From Saccharopolyspora sp. SCSIO 74807 (lineage in GTDB: Bacteria > Actinomycetota > Actinomycetes > Mycobacteriales > Pseudonocardiaceae), in assembly GCF_037023755.1 (NCBI RefSeq), contig NZ_CP146100.1, forward strand, positions 4,619,501 through 4,683,500: a stretch of 64,000 bases of DNA, read 5' to 3'. The position numbers and the translations under genes were made by a program. The notes under the pieces were generated by a model. That model had not been told where the DNA came from. It was given only the letters and a program-made list of their open reading frames with translations, and did no database searches. Positions 51,214-59,806 of this stretch are shown piece by piece (the first letter of the stretch is position 1; the number at the start of each line of letters is the position of its first letter).

Positions 51214-51783
51214 TCAGCGCGACTCGGGCAGCGTGGTCGCGGTCGCGATCAGCGTCCTGGCGGCGGCTTCGATCCTGGGGACGTCGCCGGTGACGATCCG
51301 GTCCAGGCACAGCCCGCGCAGCCCGGAGATGAGCAGGCTCGCCCGGGCGCGCGCCTCCGTCTCGTCGAAACCGAGATCGCGGTGTACCGGGACCAGCGGA
51401 TCGACCATGGCGGTGACGGCTTCGGAAGCCACCGCGCCGTACCGGTCCGGTTGTGTCGGCGCCAGGCTCAGCACTTGGAACAGGATGCGGATCGGCCGCT
51501 GCTGGTGGCCTTCGGTGATCGCCGTCCACAGCGCCCACGCCGCCTCGCGCAGGCTCGCGGCGTCGTGCACACCGCTGAACAGCCCGGCGACGTCCGGCCT
51601 GCTGGCGGCGATCGCCTCGGCGATCAGGTTGTCCCGGCTGCCGAAGTAGTACAGCAACATGCGTTTGCTGGTGCCCAGCTGCGCGGCCAGCGGGCTCAAC
51701 GACATGTCGGCGATGCCGTGCTCGGCCAGCTGGTCCACCACCTGCCGCAGCAGTTCGGCGCGCTTGTCGGACCTGGAACTCAC
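51214..51783 (-). CDS. TetR-family transcriptional regulator
   Basis: A 189-residue TetR repressor with N-terminal HTH (LAEHGIADMSLSPLAAQLGTSKRMLLYYFGSRDNLIAEAI) and an all-helical ligand domain. GTG 51783 is preferred over the open-frame start at 51819 because an operator-like inverted repeat lies just upstream. It is divergent from the S9 peptidase gene and probably controls itself and perhaps that gene. Confidence 0.84.
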   Translation of the reverse strand: MSSRSDKRAELLRQVVDQLAEHGIADMSLSPLAAQLGTSKRMLLYYFGSRDNLIAEAIAASRPDVAGLFSGVHDAASLREAAWALWTAITEGHQQRPIRILFQVLSLAPTQPDRYGAVASEAVTAMVDPLVPVHRDLGFDETEARARASLLISGLRGLCLDRIVTGDVPRIEAAARTLIATATTLPESR

Positions 51784-51792
51784 CAGCCGAGC

Positions 51793-51806
51793 GTACCGAC
51801 CGGTAC
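51793..51806. promoter_or_regulatory. Operator-like inverted repeat before the TetR gene
   Basis: GTACCG-AC-CGGTAC, a perfect inverted repeat with 6-bp arms and a 2-bp centre, ten bases before the GTG start. It suits TetR autorepression. Confidence 0.6.
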
Positions 51807-52051
51807 ATGTCGTGTTCAACGCGCGCGCTCGTGGCGGTGAGCCGCCGTTCGGGGGTTTCCGCTAGGTCGGGTGGCCCTCTGTTCCGCGGCTCTGAACGCG
51901 AAGCCGGCGGCTCGCCGTTGTTCACCGTTAGCGATCTGCGTCGACTCCGGGAGCTGATGCAGGTATTCCTGGAGAGCGGGCCGCGCTCGGCGAACCGGGC
52001 GGGCTCGTTGTTGTGTGCAGGTGTTGGCGGAATTGCGGGGGTTTGGTGCAG

Positions 52052-54055
52052 ATGCCGGAAGACGATCGCGCGGCCGGTGCAGGTGCCGAGCGCCCGGACT
52101 CGGATGAGGCGCTTCGGCCGATCGAACCGGACGACCTGTTCCGCCTCCGGTTCGCGACCTCGGCGGACCTGTCGCCGGACGGCGAGTCGGTCGTGTTCGC
52201 CCTGTCCCGCACCGACGTTGAGGCGAACACCGACCACACCGACCTGGTGCAGGTGGCGGTCTCCTCGGGCGGTCAACGGCAACTCACCAGCGTCGACGCG
52301 GTGCACGCGTACCCCGCGTTCGCGCCGGACGGGCGCGAAATCGCGTTCCTGTCCACCCGCACCGGCGTGCCGCAGATCTTCGCGCTGCCCCTCGACGGCG
52401 GCGAAGCGCGCCAGCTCACCGCCTTCCCGGACGGGGTCGGTGGCGGGCCGGTGTTCTCGCCGGACGGGACGCGCATCGCCTTCACCGCCGTGCCACCCGG
52501 AACGCGGCGCGACCCCGCCCTGCCGTACCGAGTCGACCGCGCGGCCTGGCGGGCCGACGGTGTGGGCGTCATCGAGGACGCGCTGCAGGACGTCTACGTG
52601 GTCGCGGCCGAAGGCGGCGAACCCGTGCGGTTGACCGAAGACCGCTCGCTGAACACCGCGCCGCAGTGGACACCGGACGGTGCGGCGCTCGTGTTCAACG
52701 CGAGCTTCGACCCGGAATCGATGGGGATGCTCAACCGGCTGCGAAGGGTCGACCTCGACGGTTCGGTGTCCGATGTGGCCAGTGGCGGGGCCATCGCGAG
52801 CCACGCGGTGTGCCCGGACGGGCGCATCGCGTACGTGCTGACCAATGAGGACGGTCGGCGCGCGGGATCGAAAGCCGACCTGTGGGTCTACGACCCGGAA
52901 ACCGGGGTTCACCAGCGGCGCACGACGGGGCTTGTGGACGATGTCGGCGGACGGCTCGTCCCGGACATGCCCGCGTTCGCCTTCACGATGGCGGGCGTCC
53001 TGATCTCCGCGGACTCCCGGCACGCTTACCTGCCCGCGCAACGCGGAGGTGAAGTGCGGGTGCTGCGCGTGGGATTGTCCGGGGCCGAGTCGCACGAACC
53101 CGTGGCGGGGGGTGAGCGCGGGTGCGCACCGGTGCGGTTGCGCGGGAACCGGCTGCTGTTCGCCGCCTTCGGCATCCGCGACCCCGGTGACCTGCACGTG
53201 CTCGACACCGCCACCGGGACCGAGAGTCGGCTGACCGAACTCAACGCCGAGCTGCTGGCCCGGCTCGAGTGGCCCGCCGTGCACCACCTGGAGTTCACCA
53301 GCACCGACGGCACGGCCGTCGAGGGCTGGTACCTCGAACCCGCGCGCGCGAAGCGCCCGTTGCCGACACTGCTGGGAATCCATGGTGGACCGCACGCCGG
53401 ATGGGGCCACACCTTCGTCTTCGACTTCCTGATGCTGGCCGGTGCGGGATATGGCGTGCTGTTCGTGAACCACCGCGGTTCCACCGGTTACGGCGACGAC
53501 TTCGGTACCGCGATCACCTCGGATTGGGGCAACCTCGACTGCGCCGACCTGATGGCCGGTGTCGATCACGCGATCGCGATCGGCCTGGCCGATTCCGACC
53601 GCCTCGGCGTGTTCGGCGCTTCCGCCGGCGGCACGCTCAGCGGCTGGCTCACCACCCAGACCGACCGGTTCCGGGCGGCGTGCCCCGAGGACCCGTTGTT
53701 CGACTTCTCCAGCATGTACGGCACCAGCGACATCGGAATCTGGGCGGGCCGCTCGTTCATGGGCGGCGACCCGCACGAACGCGCCGAGCTCTACCGGCGC
53801 TGCTCACCTGTTACCTACGCGCACAGGTCCAGCACGCCGACCTTGTTCTTCCAGCACGAGAGCGACCACCGCGCGCCGCCGGGGCAGACCGAACAGTTCT
53901 ACACGGTCCTCAAAAGCCGCGGCGTCACGGCGGAAATGCTGCGGTTTCCCGGAACCTCGCACGTCGGTTCGGTGCTCGGGCCGGTCACCCACCGGCGCGC
54001 GCAGAACGAGGCGCTGCTGGAGTGGATGGACCGCTACGTCCTCGGCGAAAAGTAG
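52052..54055 (+). CDS. S9-family prolyl-oligopeptidase-type peptidase
   Basis: A 667-residue serine peptidase. An N-terminal beta-propeller (about 30-420) with several PDG repeats caps an alpha/beta-hydrolase domain (about 430-667). The catalytic serine is Ser524 in GVFGASAGG, with the acid in HESDHRAP and the histidine in GTSHVGS. Acylaminoacyl-peptidase-like enzymes look the same, and no signal peptide is visible, so it is cytoplasmic. ATG 52052 follows a short purine-rich stretch; GTG 52046 is an alternative. Confidence 0.84.
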   Translation: MPEDDRAAGAGAERPDSDEALRPIEPDDLFRLRFATSADLSPDGESVVFALSRTDVEANTDHTDLVQVAVSSGGQRQLTSVDAVHAYPAFAPDGREIAFLSTRTGVPQIFALPLDGGEARQLTAFPDGVGGGPVFSPDGTRIAFTAVPPGTRRDPALPYRVDRAAWRADGVGVIEDALQDVYVVAAEGGEPVRLTEDRSLNTAPQWTPDGAALVFNASFDPESMGMLNRLRRVDLDGSVSDVASGGAIASHAVCPDGRIAYVLTNEDGRRAGSKADLWVYDPETGVHQRRTTGLVDDVGGRLVPDMPAFAFTMAGVLISADSRHAYLPAQRGGEVRVLRVGLSGAESHEPVAGGERGCAPVRLRGNRLLFAAFGIRDPGDLHVLDTATGTESRLTELNAELLARLEWPAVHHLEFTSTDGTAVEGWYLEPARAKRPLPTLLGIHGGPHAGWGHTFVFDFLMLAGAGYGVLFVNHRGSTGYGDDFGTAITSDWGNLDCADLMAGVDHAIAIGLADSDRLGVFGASAGGTLSGWLTTQTDRFRAACPEDPLFDFSSMYGTSDIGIWAGRSFMGGDPHERAELYRRCSPVTYAHRSSTPTLFFQHESDHRAPPGQTEQFYTVLKSRGVTAEMLRFPGTSHVGSVLGPVTHRRAQNEALLEWMDRYVLGEK

Positions 54056-54076
54056 CCGGGGACTGCCAGGAGGCTG

Positions 54077-54883
54077 CTAGGCCGAACCGGACCCGAACGG
54101 ATCGCGGACGTGCTCGATGATGTCCGCGACCGAATCGACGATCGCAGTCGGCTGATACGGGTGCCCCGCCACGGCATCGGGGCCGGAGAGCCCGGACAGC
54201 ACCAGGATCGTCCGCATCCCGGCCTCGATGCCGCAGCGCACGTCGGTGTCCATCCGGTCGCCGAGCACGATCGCGTTCGCCGAGCGCGCGCCCACCGCCC
54301 GCAGCGCGGAGCGCATCATCAGCGGGTTCGGCTTGCCGATGTAGTAGGGCTCGTGCTCGGTCACCCGTTGCACGAGCGCGGCGACGGCCCCGGTGGCGGG
54401 CAGCGGCCCTTCCGCACCCGGCCCCTTCTCGTCCGGGTTGGTCGCGATGAACCGGGCGCCGCCTTCGATCAGCCGGATGGCGTGCGTGATCGCCTCGAAG
54501 CTGTAGGTGCGCGTCTCACCGAGCACGACGTAATCCGGATCGTCGCCGGTGAGCACGTAACCGGCGTCCAACAGCGCCGCGGACAGCCCGGCCTCACCGA
54601 GGACGTAAGCCGACCCGCCGGGACGCTGTTCGCGCAGGAACCGGGCGGTGGCCAGCGCCGAGGTCCAGATCGTGTGCTCGGGGACGTCCAGGCCCCGTTC
54701 GAGCAGCCGCGCGCGCATGTCCCGCGGCGTGTGCACGGACTCGTTGGTGAACACCAGGAACGGAATTCCCGCCGATCGCAGGGCGGCCAGGAACTCCTCG
54801 GCGCCCGGCACGGCGTTCTCCTCGTCGCGCATCAGCACGCCGTTGAGGTCCATCAAGTAAACCCACGAATCCGCATCCACCAC
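54077..54883 (-). CDS. nagD: NagD-like HAD-IIA hydrolase
   Basis: A 268-residue HAD-IIA phosphatase very like E. coli NagD throughout (VPGAEEFLAALRSAGIPFLVFTNES, VVLGETRTYSFEAITHA, FIATNPDEKGPGAEG, YYIGKPNPLMMRSALR, VLGDRMDTDVRCGIEAGM). The nucleophile is Asp12, but the general acid/base two residues later is Asn14 (MDLNGVLM), where the active family has Asp (DxDGV). Either the fold has a different activity or the enzyme is impaired. NagD itself dephosphorylates nucleotide monophosphates. Confidence 0.82.
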   Translation of the reverse strand: MVDADSWVYLMDLNGVLMRDEENAVPGAEEFLAALRSAGIPFLVFTNESVHTPRDMRARLLERGLDVPEHTIWTSALATARFLREQRPGGSAYVLGEAGLSAALLDAGYVLTGDDPDYVVLGETRTYSFEAITHAIRLIEGGARFIATNPDEKGPGAEGPLPATGAVAALVQRVTEHEPYYIGKPNPLMMRSALRAVGARSANAIVLGDRMDTDVRCGIEAGMRTILVLSGLSGPDAVAGHPYQPTAIVDSVADIIEHVRDPFGSGSA

Positions 54884-54975
54884 ATCGGGATGGTCCCATG
54901 CGGCGCCCGGCGCGACTGCCCGCCCGCGCGGCTCGCAGCGCTCAGGACCGGGCAGTGCTCACGACTGGGCAGTGC

Positions 54976-55436
54976 TCACGACCGGCCAGCGCGGCTGAGG
55001 GTCGGCGGGATCGTCCGCTGGTGCACGTCCTGCAGTGCGAAGGCCGCGGCCGCGTAGAGCGCGACCACGCACACCGCCAGGCCCAGCCAGCCATCGCAGA
55101 GCCGTGCGATCGGTAGCTGCCGGTACTCGACCACGCCGGTCAACGCGAACCGGCACCCGGCGAGCGTGAGCACGATCGCCACCAGCGGTTTCCCGGCGGC
55201 GGTCACGACCGCGCACAGCAACACCGCCGCGGCGAGGAACAGCACCGGCCACGCCCAGCACCGGGCTGTGCCCGCCGGGTGCGCTGCGCAGCGTCAGCAC
55301 GCTCGTCGTCAGCCAGGTGGCGCTGAGCGTGCTCATCCCGATCGCCAGGACCGGGGTCCCTGTTCAGGAAACCGAAAACGCCCGCGAGCAGTTGCAGGGG
55401 CACCGCGATGGTCAGCACGGCGGCGGCTCGCGGTGC
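54976..55436 (-). pseudogene. Degraded GPR1/FUN34/YaaH acetate-transporter-family gene
   Basis: Three leftward frames in turn carry one membrane protein: AAAVLTIAVPLQLLAGVFGFLNRDP (about 55436-55355), LAIGMSTLSATWLTTSVLTLRSAPGG (about 55350-55255), then PVLFLAAAVLLCAVVTAAGKPLVAIVL...LYAAAAFALQDVHQRTIPP (55250-54976). Together they match the second half of actinobacterial YaaH-type transporters. The N-terminal helices are missing and at least two frameshifts (near 55349-55357 and 55245-55255) separate the parts. It is a pseudogene unless the frameshifts are sequencing errors. Confidence 0.6.
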
Positions 55437-55495
55437 GCACCCCGCGATTCGACCGTCTTCAATGGACAGTCGTGCTGCCCGCCGGACGCGCCGGA

Positions 55496-56764
55496 TCAGT
55501 GGTCGTCGCTGCCGTTCCCCGGAAGCGCCACGTGCCGTGCGGCGAGGTCGGCGCTGCGACGCACTCCGAGCAGTTGCATGCAGCGCTGGTACTCCTCGGC
55601 GAGGAGTTCGTAGGCGCGCACGACGCCGTCCTGGCCCCCGGCCATGATCCCGTACAGGTAAGCGCGCCCGATCATCGCCGCGTCCGCGCCCAGCGCCCGC
55701 GCGACCGCGATGTCCGCGCCGTGCCGGACACCGCCGTCGATGAGCACGGTCGCCCGCTCGCCGACGGCGGCGCGGACGGCGGGCAGCACCTCCAGCGTCG
55801 CGGCCGAGCGGTCGAGCTGCCTGCCGCCGTGGTTGGACACGACCACGCCGTCGGCGCCGCGACGCACGACCTCGCGCGCGGCCTCGGCGGTGTTGATCCC
55901 CTTGACGATGAGCCTGCCGGGCCAGCGCTGCCGCAGCCGCTCCAGCGCGGCGAAGTCCAGACCGGGGTCGAACAACGTGCGCGCCAGGTCCTCCGAGGTG
56001 TAGTTGCCGCGCACCCCGTCGAGGCAGGCGAAGCCGATGCCCGGGGTGGTCAGCTTGTGCAACCACCACGCCGGGAACATCGACATGTTCAGGAACGTCC
56101 TGGCCGTCAGCGCAGGCGGGATGGTCAGCCCGTTGGCCACGTCCTTGAGGCGCTTGCCCGGCACCGAGGTGTCCACGGTCAGCAGCAGCGTCGAGCAGCC
56201 CGCGGCTTCGGCCCGCGAGATGAGCAGTTCGTTCAGCTCGGCGTCCTGCGTGTAGTAGAGCTGGAACCACAGCGCGACGCCGGGCGCGGCCTCCCGGACG
56301 TCCGCGACGGACGTGGTGGCCATGGTCGACAGCGAGTACGGGACGCCGAAGTGCTCGGCGACGCGGGCCACCGCCGCCTCGCCGTGGTGGTGCATCATCC
56401 GCGTGTAACCGGTCGGCGCGAACACCAGCGGCAGCGCACTGCGTTCGCCCGCGAGCTCGATCGCGGTGTCCGGATCCGTCACCGGGCGCAGTGGTTCCGG
56501 ACGCAGCGTCACGCGCCGGAAGGCGGCGATGTTGCGGGCGGCGGTGATCTCCTCCTCGGCCGAGCCGTCGACGTAGTCGAACACCGCGCGGGGAGTGGTG
56601 CGCCGGGCCGCGGCGCGCAGCTCGCCGATGGTGCGGGCGTTCTCCAGGCGGCGGGCGGTGCGGCCGAACGCCGGCTTGCTGAACTGCACGACCTCGCGCA
56701 GCTGCGACCACTTCGGCAGTTGCCGCGCCCGCGAGACGGCGGCCAGGGAGATCTTGTTCGGCAT
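55496..56764 (-). CDS. lldD: FMN-dependent alpha-hydroxy acid (L-lactate) dehydrogenase
   Basis: A 422-residue FMN enzyme close to mycobacterial LldD2. Marks are TPRAVFDYVDGSAEEE, LPLVFAPTGYTRMMHHHGE, WFQLYYTQD, VVVSNHGGRQLDRSAATLEVLPAV with the active-site His, and DGGVRHGADIAVARALGADAAMIGRAYLYG. It oxidises L-lactate (or a related 2-hydroxy acid) to pyruvate and passes electrons to the membrane quinone pool. ATG 56764 follows AGGAAGGA; the open frame starts at 56794. Confidence 0.88.
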   Translation of the reverse strand: MPNKISLAAVSRARQLPKWSQLREVVQFSKPAFGRTARRLENARTIGELRAAARRTTPRAVFDYVDGSAEEEITAARNIAAFRRVTLRPEPLRPVTDPDTAIELAGERSALPLVFAPTGYTRMMHHHGEAAVARVAEHFGVPYSLSTMATTSVADVREAAPGVALWFQLYYTQDAELNELLISRAEAAGCSTLLLTVDTSVPGKRLKDVANGLTIPPALTARTFLNMSMFPAWWLHKLTTPGIGFACLDGVRGNYTSEDLARTLFDPGLDFAALERLRQRWPGRLIVKGINTAEAAREVVRRGADGVVVSNHGGRQLDRSAATLEVLPAVRAAVGERATVLIDGGVRHGADIAVARALGADAAMIGRAYLYGIMAGGQDGVVRAYELLAEEYQRCMQLLGVRRSADLAARHVALPGNGSDDH

Positions 56765-57316
56765 CGGTTCCTTCCTCGGGCGGGACATCATCACACGATT
56801 GCCCCGCTTCGGTCACCGGCAGCGGGCGACGGCCCGAGCGCGGGCCGGGGTTCGCTCGTGCGCTGGTGCCACCGGGCTCGGACCCGAGACCGCTCGGCGC
56901 CGATTTCCGGCCGCACCGGGAGGGACGTGTAATTCGCTCTCCCCGCCGGAACGGAAGTTCTGCTGCGGTAGGCTGAAACGAGTCGGCGCTGGGGGCGCGA
57001 GCCGCACCGGGGTTCTAGCACTGGGGTTCTGGCGCTGGGGTTTCCAGCACTGCGGATCACGGCATTGCGGGCTGCGGCATCGGGGGTCGCGGCGCTGGGG
57101 GCGTCGTTTCGCCGACTGTGATTTTCCTTGCGACCGGGGAGCTGGGGACGATCAGCGGCATCGGGAGTGCAAAGCTGACCGTGCCGTGCAACGCCGTCCG
57201 ATCCCCGCTCGCAGGCGATGCGGAGCGGATCGCCGCTCTTGCACGACCGGCCGCCCGCGCGCTGCGAACAGCGCCGGACGGCGAACCGGAACTACCGCTG
57301 CGAGGTGTGCCCACCC
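56765..57316. other. Intergenic stretch with degenerate short repeats
   Basis: A 550-base gap between lldD and the MFS exporter. The part 57000-57106 is a degenerate tandem array of about seven units of roughly 14-15 bases, built on GGGGTTCT / GCGCTG-type segments. No coding frame is convincing. The exporter ribosome site is at 57302-57307. Confidence 0.45.
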
Positions 57317-58813
57317 ATGACCGACTCCGCGAGCACCGCGACAGCGGACTCCGGCCGGGACGTCGCAGCACCGCGGGCGGCGGTGCTGATCGCCGTGCTG
57401 GTCGTCTCGGCCTTCGTGATGATCCTCAACGAGACGATCCTGAGCGTCGCGTTGCGCGATCTGACCGAGGACCTGGGCGTGTCCACCACCACCGTGCAAT
57501 GGCTGACCAGCGGGTTCCTGCTGACCATGGCGGTGGTCATCCCGATCACCGGATTCCTGCTGGAGCGGTTCACCCCGCGGCAGGTCTTCTTGGCCTCGCT
57601 GACGCTGTTCAGCGCAGGCACGTTGCTCAGCGGGCTCGCACCTGGATTCGGAGTCCTGCTCGCCGGGCGCGTGGTGCAGGCGTTCGGCACCGCGGTGATG
57701 CTGCCGCTGCTGATGACCTCGGTGATGCGGCTGGTCTCGCCCGCCAACCGCGGCGCGACGATGGGCACGATCACCATCGTCATCGCGGTGGCCCCCGCGA
57801 TCGGTCCGACGATCGGCGGAGCGGTGCTGGCCTGGCTGGGCTGGCGGTGGATGTTCTGGCTCGTGCTGCCGTTGTCGTTGCTGGCGCTGGTGATCGGTGC
57901 GGTCTGGATGCGGCTGGACGCCGCGACCCGGCGGGTGCCGCTGGACGTCGGCTCGGTGCTGCTGTCCGCGCTCGGATTCGGCGGTGTCCTCTACGGGCTT
58001 TCCGCGATGGGGGAGTCCGCGGGCGGGCACCAGCCGGTGCCACCGTGGGCGGCGATCGCCGTCGGCGCGGTCGCGCTGGTGGTGTTCGCAGCGCGCCAGG
58101 TGCGGCTGCAACGCGACGACCGCGCGCTGCTCGACCTGCGCCCGCTGACCTACCGCCCGTTCGTCGTCGCGCTGGTGCTCGCCGCGCTGCTGTTCATGTG
58201 CCTGCTGGGTGCCGGGGCGATCCTGCTGCCGCTGTACCTGCAGACGGTGCTGGGAACCAGCACGTTCGTCAGCGGCCTGGCGGTGCTGCCGGGCGGGCTG
58301 GTGCTGGGAGTGCTCGGGCGCCCGGTGGGGCGGTTGTTCGACCGCTTCGGCGCGCGGCCGCTGGTGATCCCGGGGGCGCTGGCGATGGCGGTGTCGCTGT
58401 GTCTGTTCGCCACGCTCGGGCCGGACTCGGCGCTGGGCGCGGTCATCGGGATCCACATCCTGCTGATGACCGGGCTCGGGCTGATGATGACGCCGCTGAT
58501 GACCGAGTCGCTGAGCGTGCTGCCGGACCACCTCTACTCGCACGGCAGCGCGATCCTGTCCACGCTGCAACAGGTCGCGGGCGCGTTCGGCACCGCGGTG
58601 TTCGTCACCGTCGCGGCCGCTGGCAGCTCGGCCGCGACCGGAGCGCCCGACGCCGCCGGGTTGCGGACCGCGTTCGTGGTGGCTGGAGGTGTCGGGGTGC
58701 TCGCGTTCGTCACCGCGCTGTTCGTGCGCGGGCGCGGGGGCACCGCGGCTGCGGGCGCGACCATCGGCGACGGTCGCCAGGAGCCCTCGGACCGGACGTT
58801 CTCCAAGCGGTAG
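57317..58813 (+). CDS. MFS drug:H+ antiporter-2 (DHA2) family exporter
   Basis: A 498-residue transporter with about fourteen hydrophobic segments, the number usual for DHA2 exporters. Motifs are NETILSVALRDLTEDLGVSTTTVQWLTSGFLL after TM1 and PAIGPTIGGAVLAWLGWRWMFW (motif C, G-x3-G-P-x2-G-G). It probably exports hydrophobic drugs or metabolites. ATG 57317 has GAGGTG upstream. The C-terminal tail is short and cytoplasmic. Confidence 0.85.
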   Translation: MTDSASTATADSGRDVAAPRAAVLIAVLVVSAFVMILNETILSVALRDLTEDLGVSTTTVQWLTSGFLLTMAVVIPITGFLLERFTPRQVFLASLTLFSAGTLLSGLAPGFGVLLAGRVVQAFGTAVMLPLLMTSVMRLVSPANRGATMGTITIVIAVAPAIGPTIGGAVLAWLGWRWMFWLVLPLSLLALVIGAVWMRLDAATRRVPLDVGSVLLSALGFGGVLYGLSAMGESAGGHQPVPPWAAIAVGAVALVVFAARQVRLQRDDRALLDLRPLTYRPFVVALVLAALLFMCLLGAGAILLPLYLQTVLGTSTFVSGLAVLPGGLVLGVLGRPVGRLFDRFGARPLVIPGALAMAVSLCLFATLGPDSALGAVIGIHILLMTGLGLMMTPLMTESLSVLPDHLYSHGSAILSTLQQVAGAFGTAVFVTVAAAGSSAATGAPDAAGLRTAFVVAGGVGVLAFVTALFVRGRGGTAAAGATIGDGRQEPSDRTFSKR

Positions 58814-58844
58814 CGCGGAACCGTCCGGGCGCCGGAACGGGCGC

Positions 58845-59735
58845 TCAGCCGCCGGCAGGTGGTGGCCCGAGCGAGGCCGCCGCTCGCACCAGCTCGTCGA
58901 TGTAGTGGCGTCGTTCCCCGAGGTCGACGTCCTGCCGCAACGGGCCGATGTGGAGCTCCCAGGTGGCTCGCCCGGTGCCGTCGAACACCGGAGCCGCCAG
59001 ATGCGTCAGCGGCTGCCGTTTCCGCGAGCGCAGCTGCGCGGAACCGTAGGGTTCGCCGCTGATCCGCGCCAGCAGCGACAGCACGCGTTCGCGCAGCTGC
59101 GCGGCCGGATCGTTCGTGAGGTGTTCGACGACTTCCGAGAGCACGTCCAGCATCGCCGGGTCTGCGGCGTCGATGCCCCACAACGCCGCCCCGGTCGTGC
59201 GGATGTGTTCGAGCGCGTCGGCGAGGCCGGGCCGCTGCCCGGGTTCTGCGGTGTCCAGCCAAGCGCGCTGCCGCCGCTCGTCGGCGAAGGCCACCACGGC
59301 CGCGCCCGCGGGAGCGCGCAGCGGCAGTCTGGTGCCGGTCGTGATGCCCGCGGGCAACCTGCCCGGCCCTGCGGTCACCGCCACGAACTCCGACTCGGTG
59401 CGGGTGACCAGGCTCAGCGACGCTCCGCAGCCAACCCGCTCGGCGAGTTCGGCGAGCACGTCTTCCGTGCCGGTGGGCATCGCCGCAGCGGCGGCCGACG
59501 CACCTGCGAGCGTGCGGAGTCGCGGTCCCGGCCGGTAGGTGCGGTCCGGTGCGCGGCGCACCCAGCCGCGCTCATCGAGGGTGTCGAGGATCGCCGCGAC
59601 GGTCGACCTGCTGAGCTCCAGCTCGTCGGCGATCTCCGCGCCCTTCGCCGGACCGGTGTCGCCCGCGATCAGTTCGACGACGCGGACCACTCGTCGCGTG
59701 GGCGGCGACGCCGACCGGTCGTTGCCCTCCGGCAC
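58845..59735 (-). CDS. IclR-family transcriptional regulator
   Basis: A 296-residue IclR regulator with an N-terminal winged helix (RVVELIAGDTGPAKGAEIADELELSRSTVAAILDTLDERGWV) and the GAF-like effector domain (about 90-290). GTG 59735 has GGGGG just upstream and fits the family start; the open frame runs on to 59816 across the P450 promoter. It is divergent from the P450-SGNH genes and probably controls them. Confidence 0.82.
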   Translation of the reverse strand: MPEGNDRSASPPTRRVVRVVELIAGDTGPAKGAEIADELELSRSTVAAILDTLDERGWVRRAPDRTYRPGPRLRTLAGASAAAAAMPTGTEDVLAELAERVGCGASLSLVTRTESEFVAVTAGPGRLPAGITTGTRLPLRAPAGAAVVAFADERRQRAWLDTAEPGQRPGLADALEHIRTTGAALWGIDAADPAMLDVLSEVVEHLTNDPAAQLRERVLSLLARISGEPYGSAQLRSRKRQPLTHLAAPVFDGTGRATWELHIGPLRQDVDLGERRHYIDELVRAAASLGPPPAGG

Positions 59736-59777
59736 AGCGCCCCCTAATCTCGATCGAACCGAATATCGGTGACCGTA

Positions 59778-59793
59778 GCACGAATAGTCGTGC
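59778..59793. promoter_or_regulatory. Inverted repeat before the first P450
   Basis: GCACGA-ATAG-TCGTGC, perfect 6-bp arms with a 4-bp centre, just before the P450 ribosome site AGGAGG. It could be an IclR operator or an RNA hairpin. Confidence 0.5.
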
Positions 59794-59806
59794 CAGGAGG
59801 TTCGCG

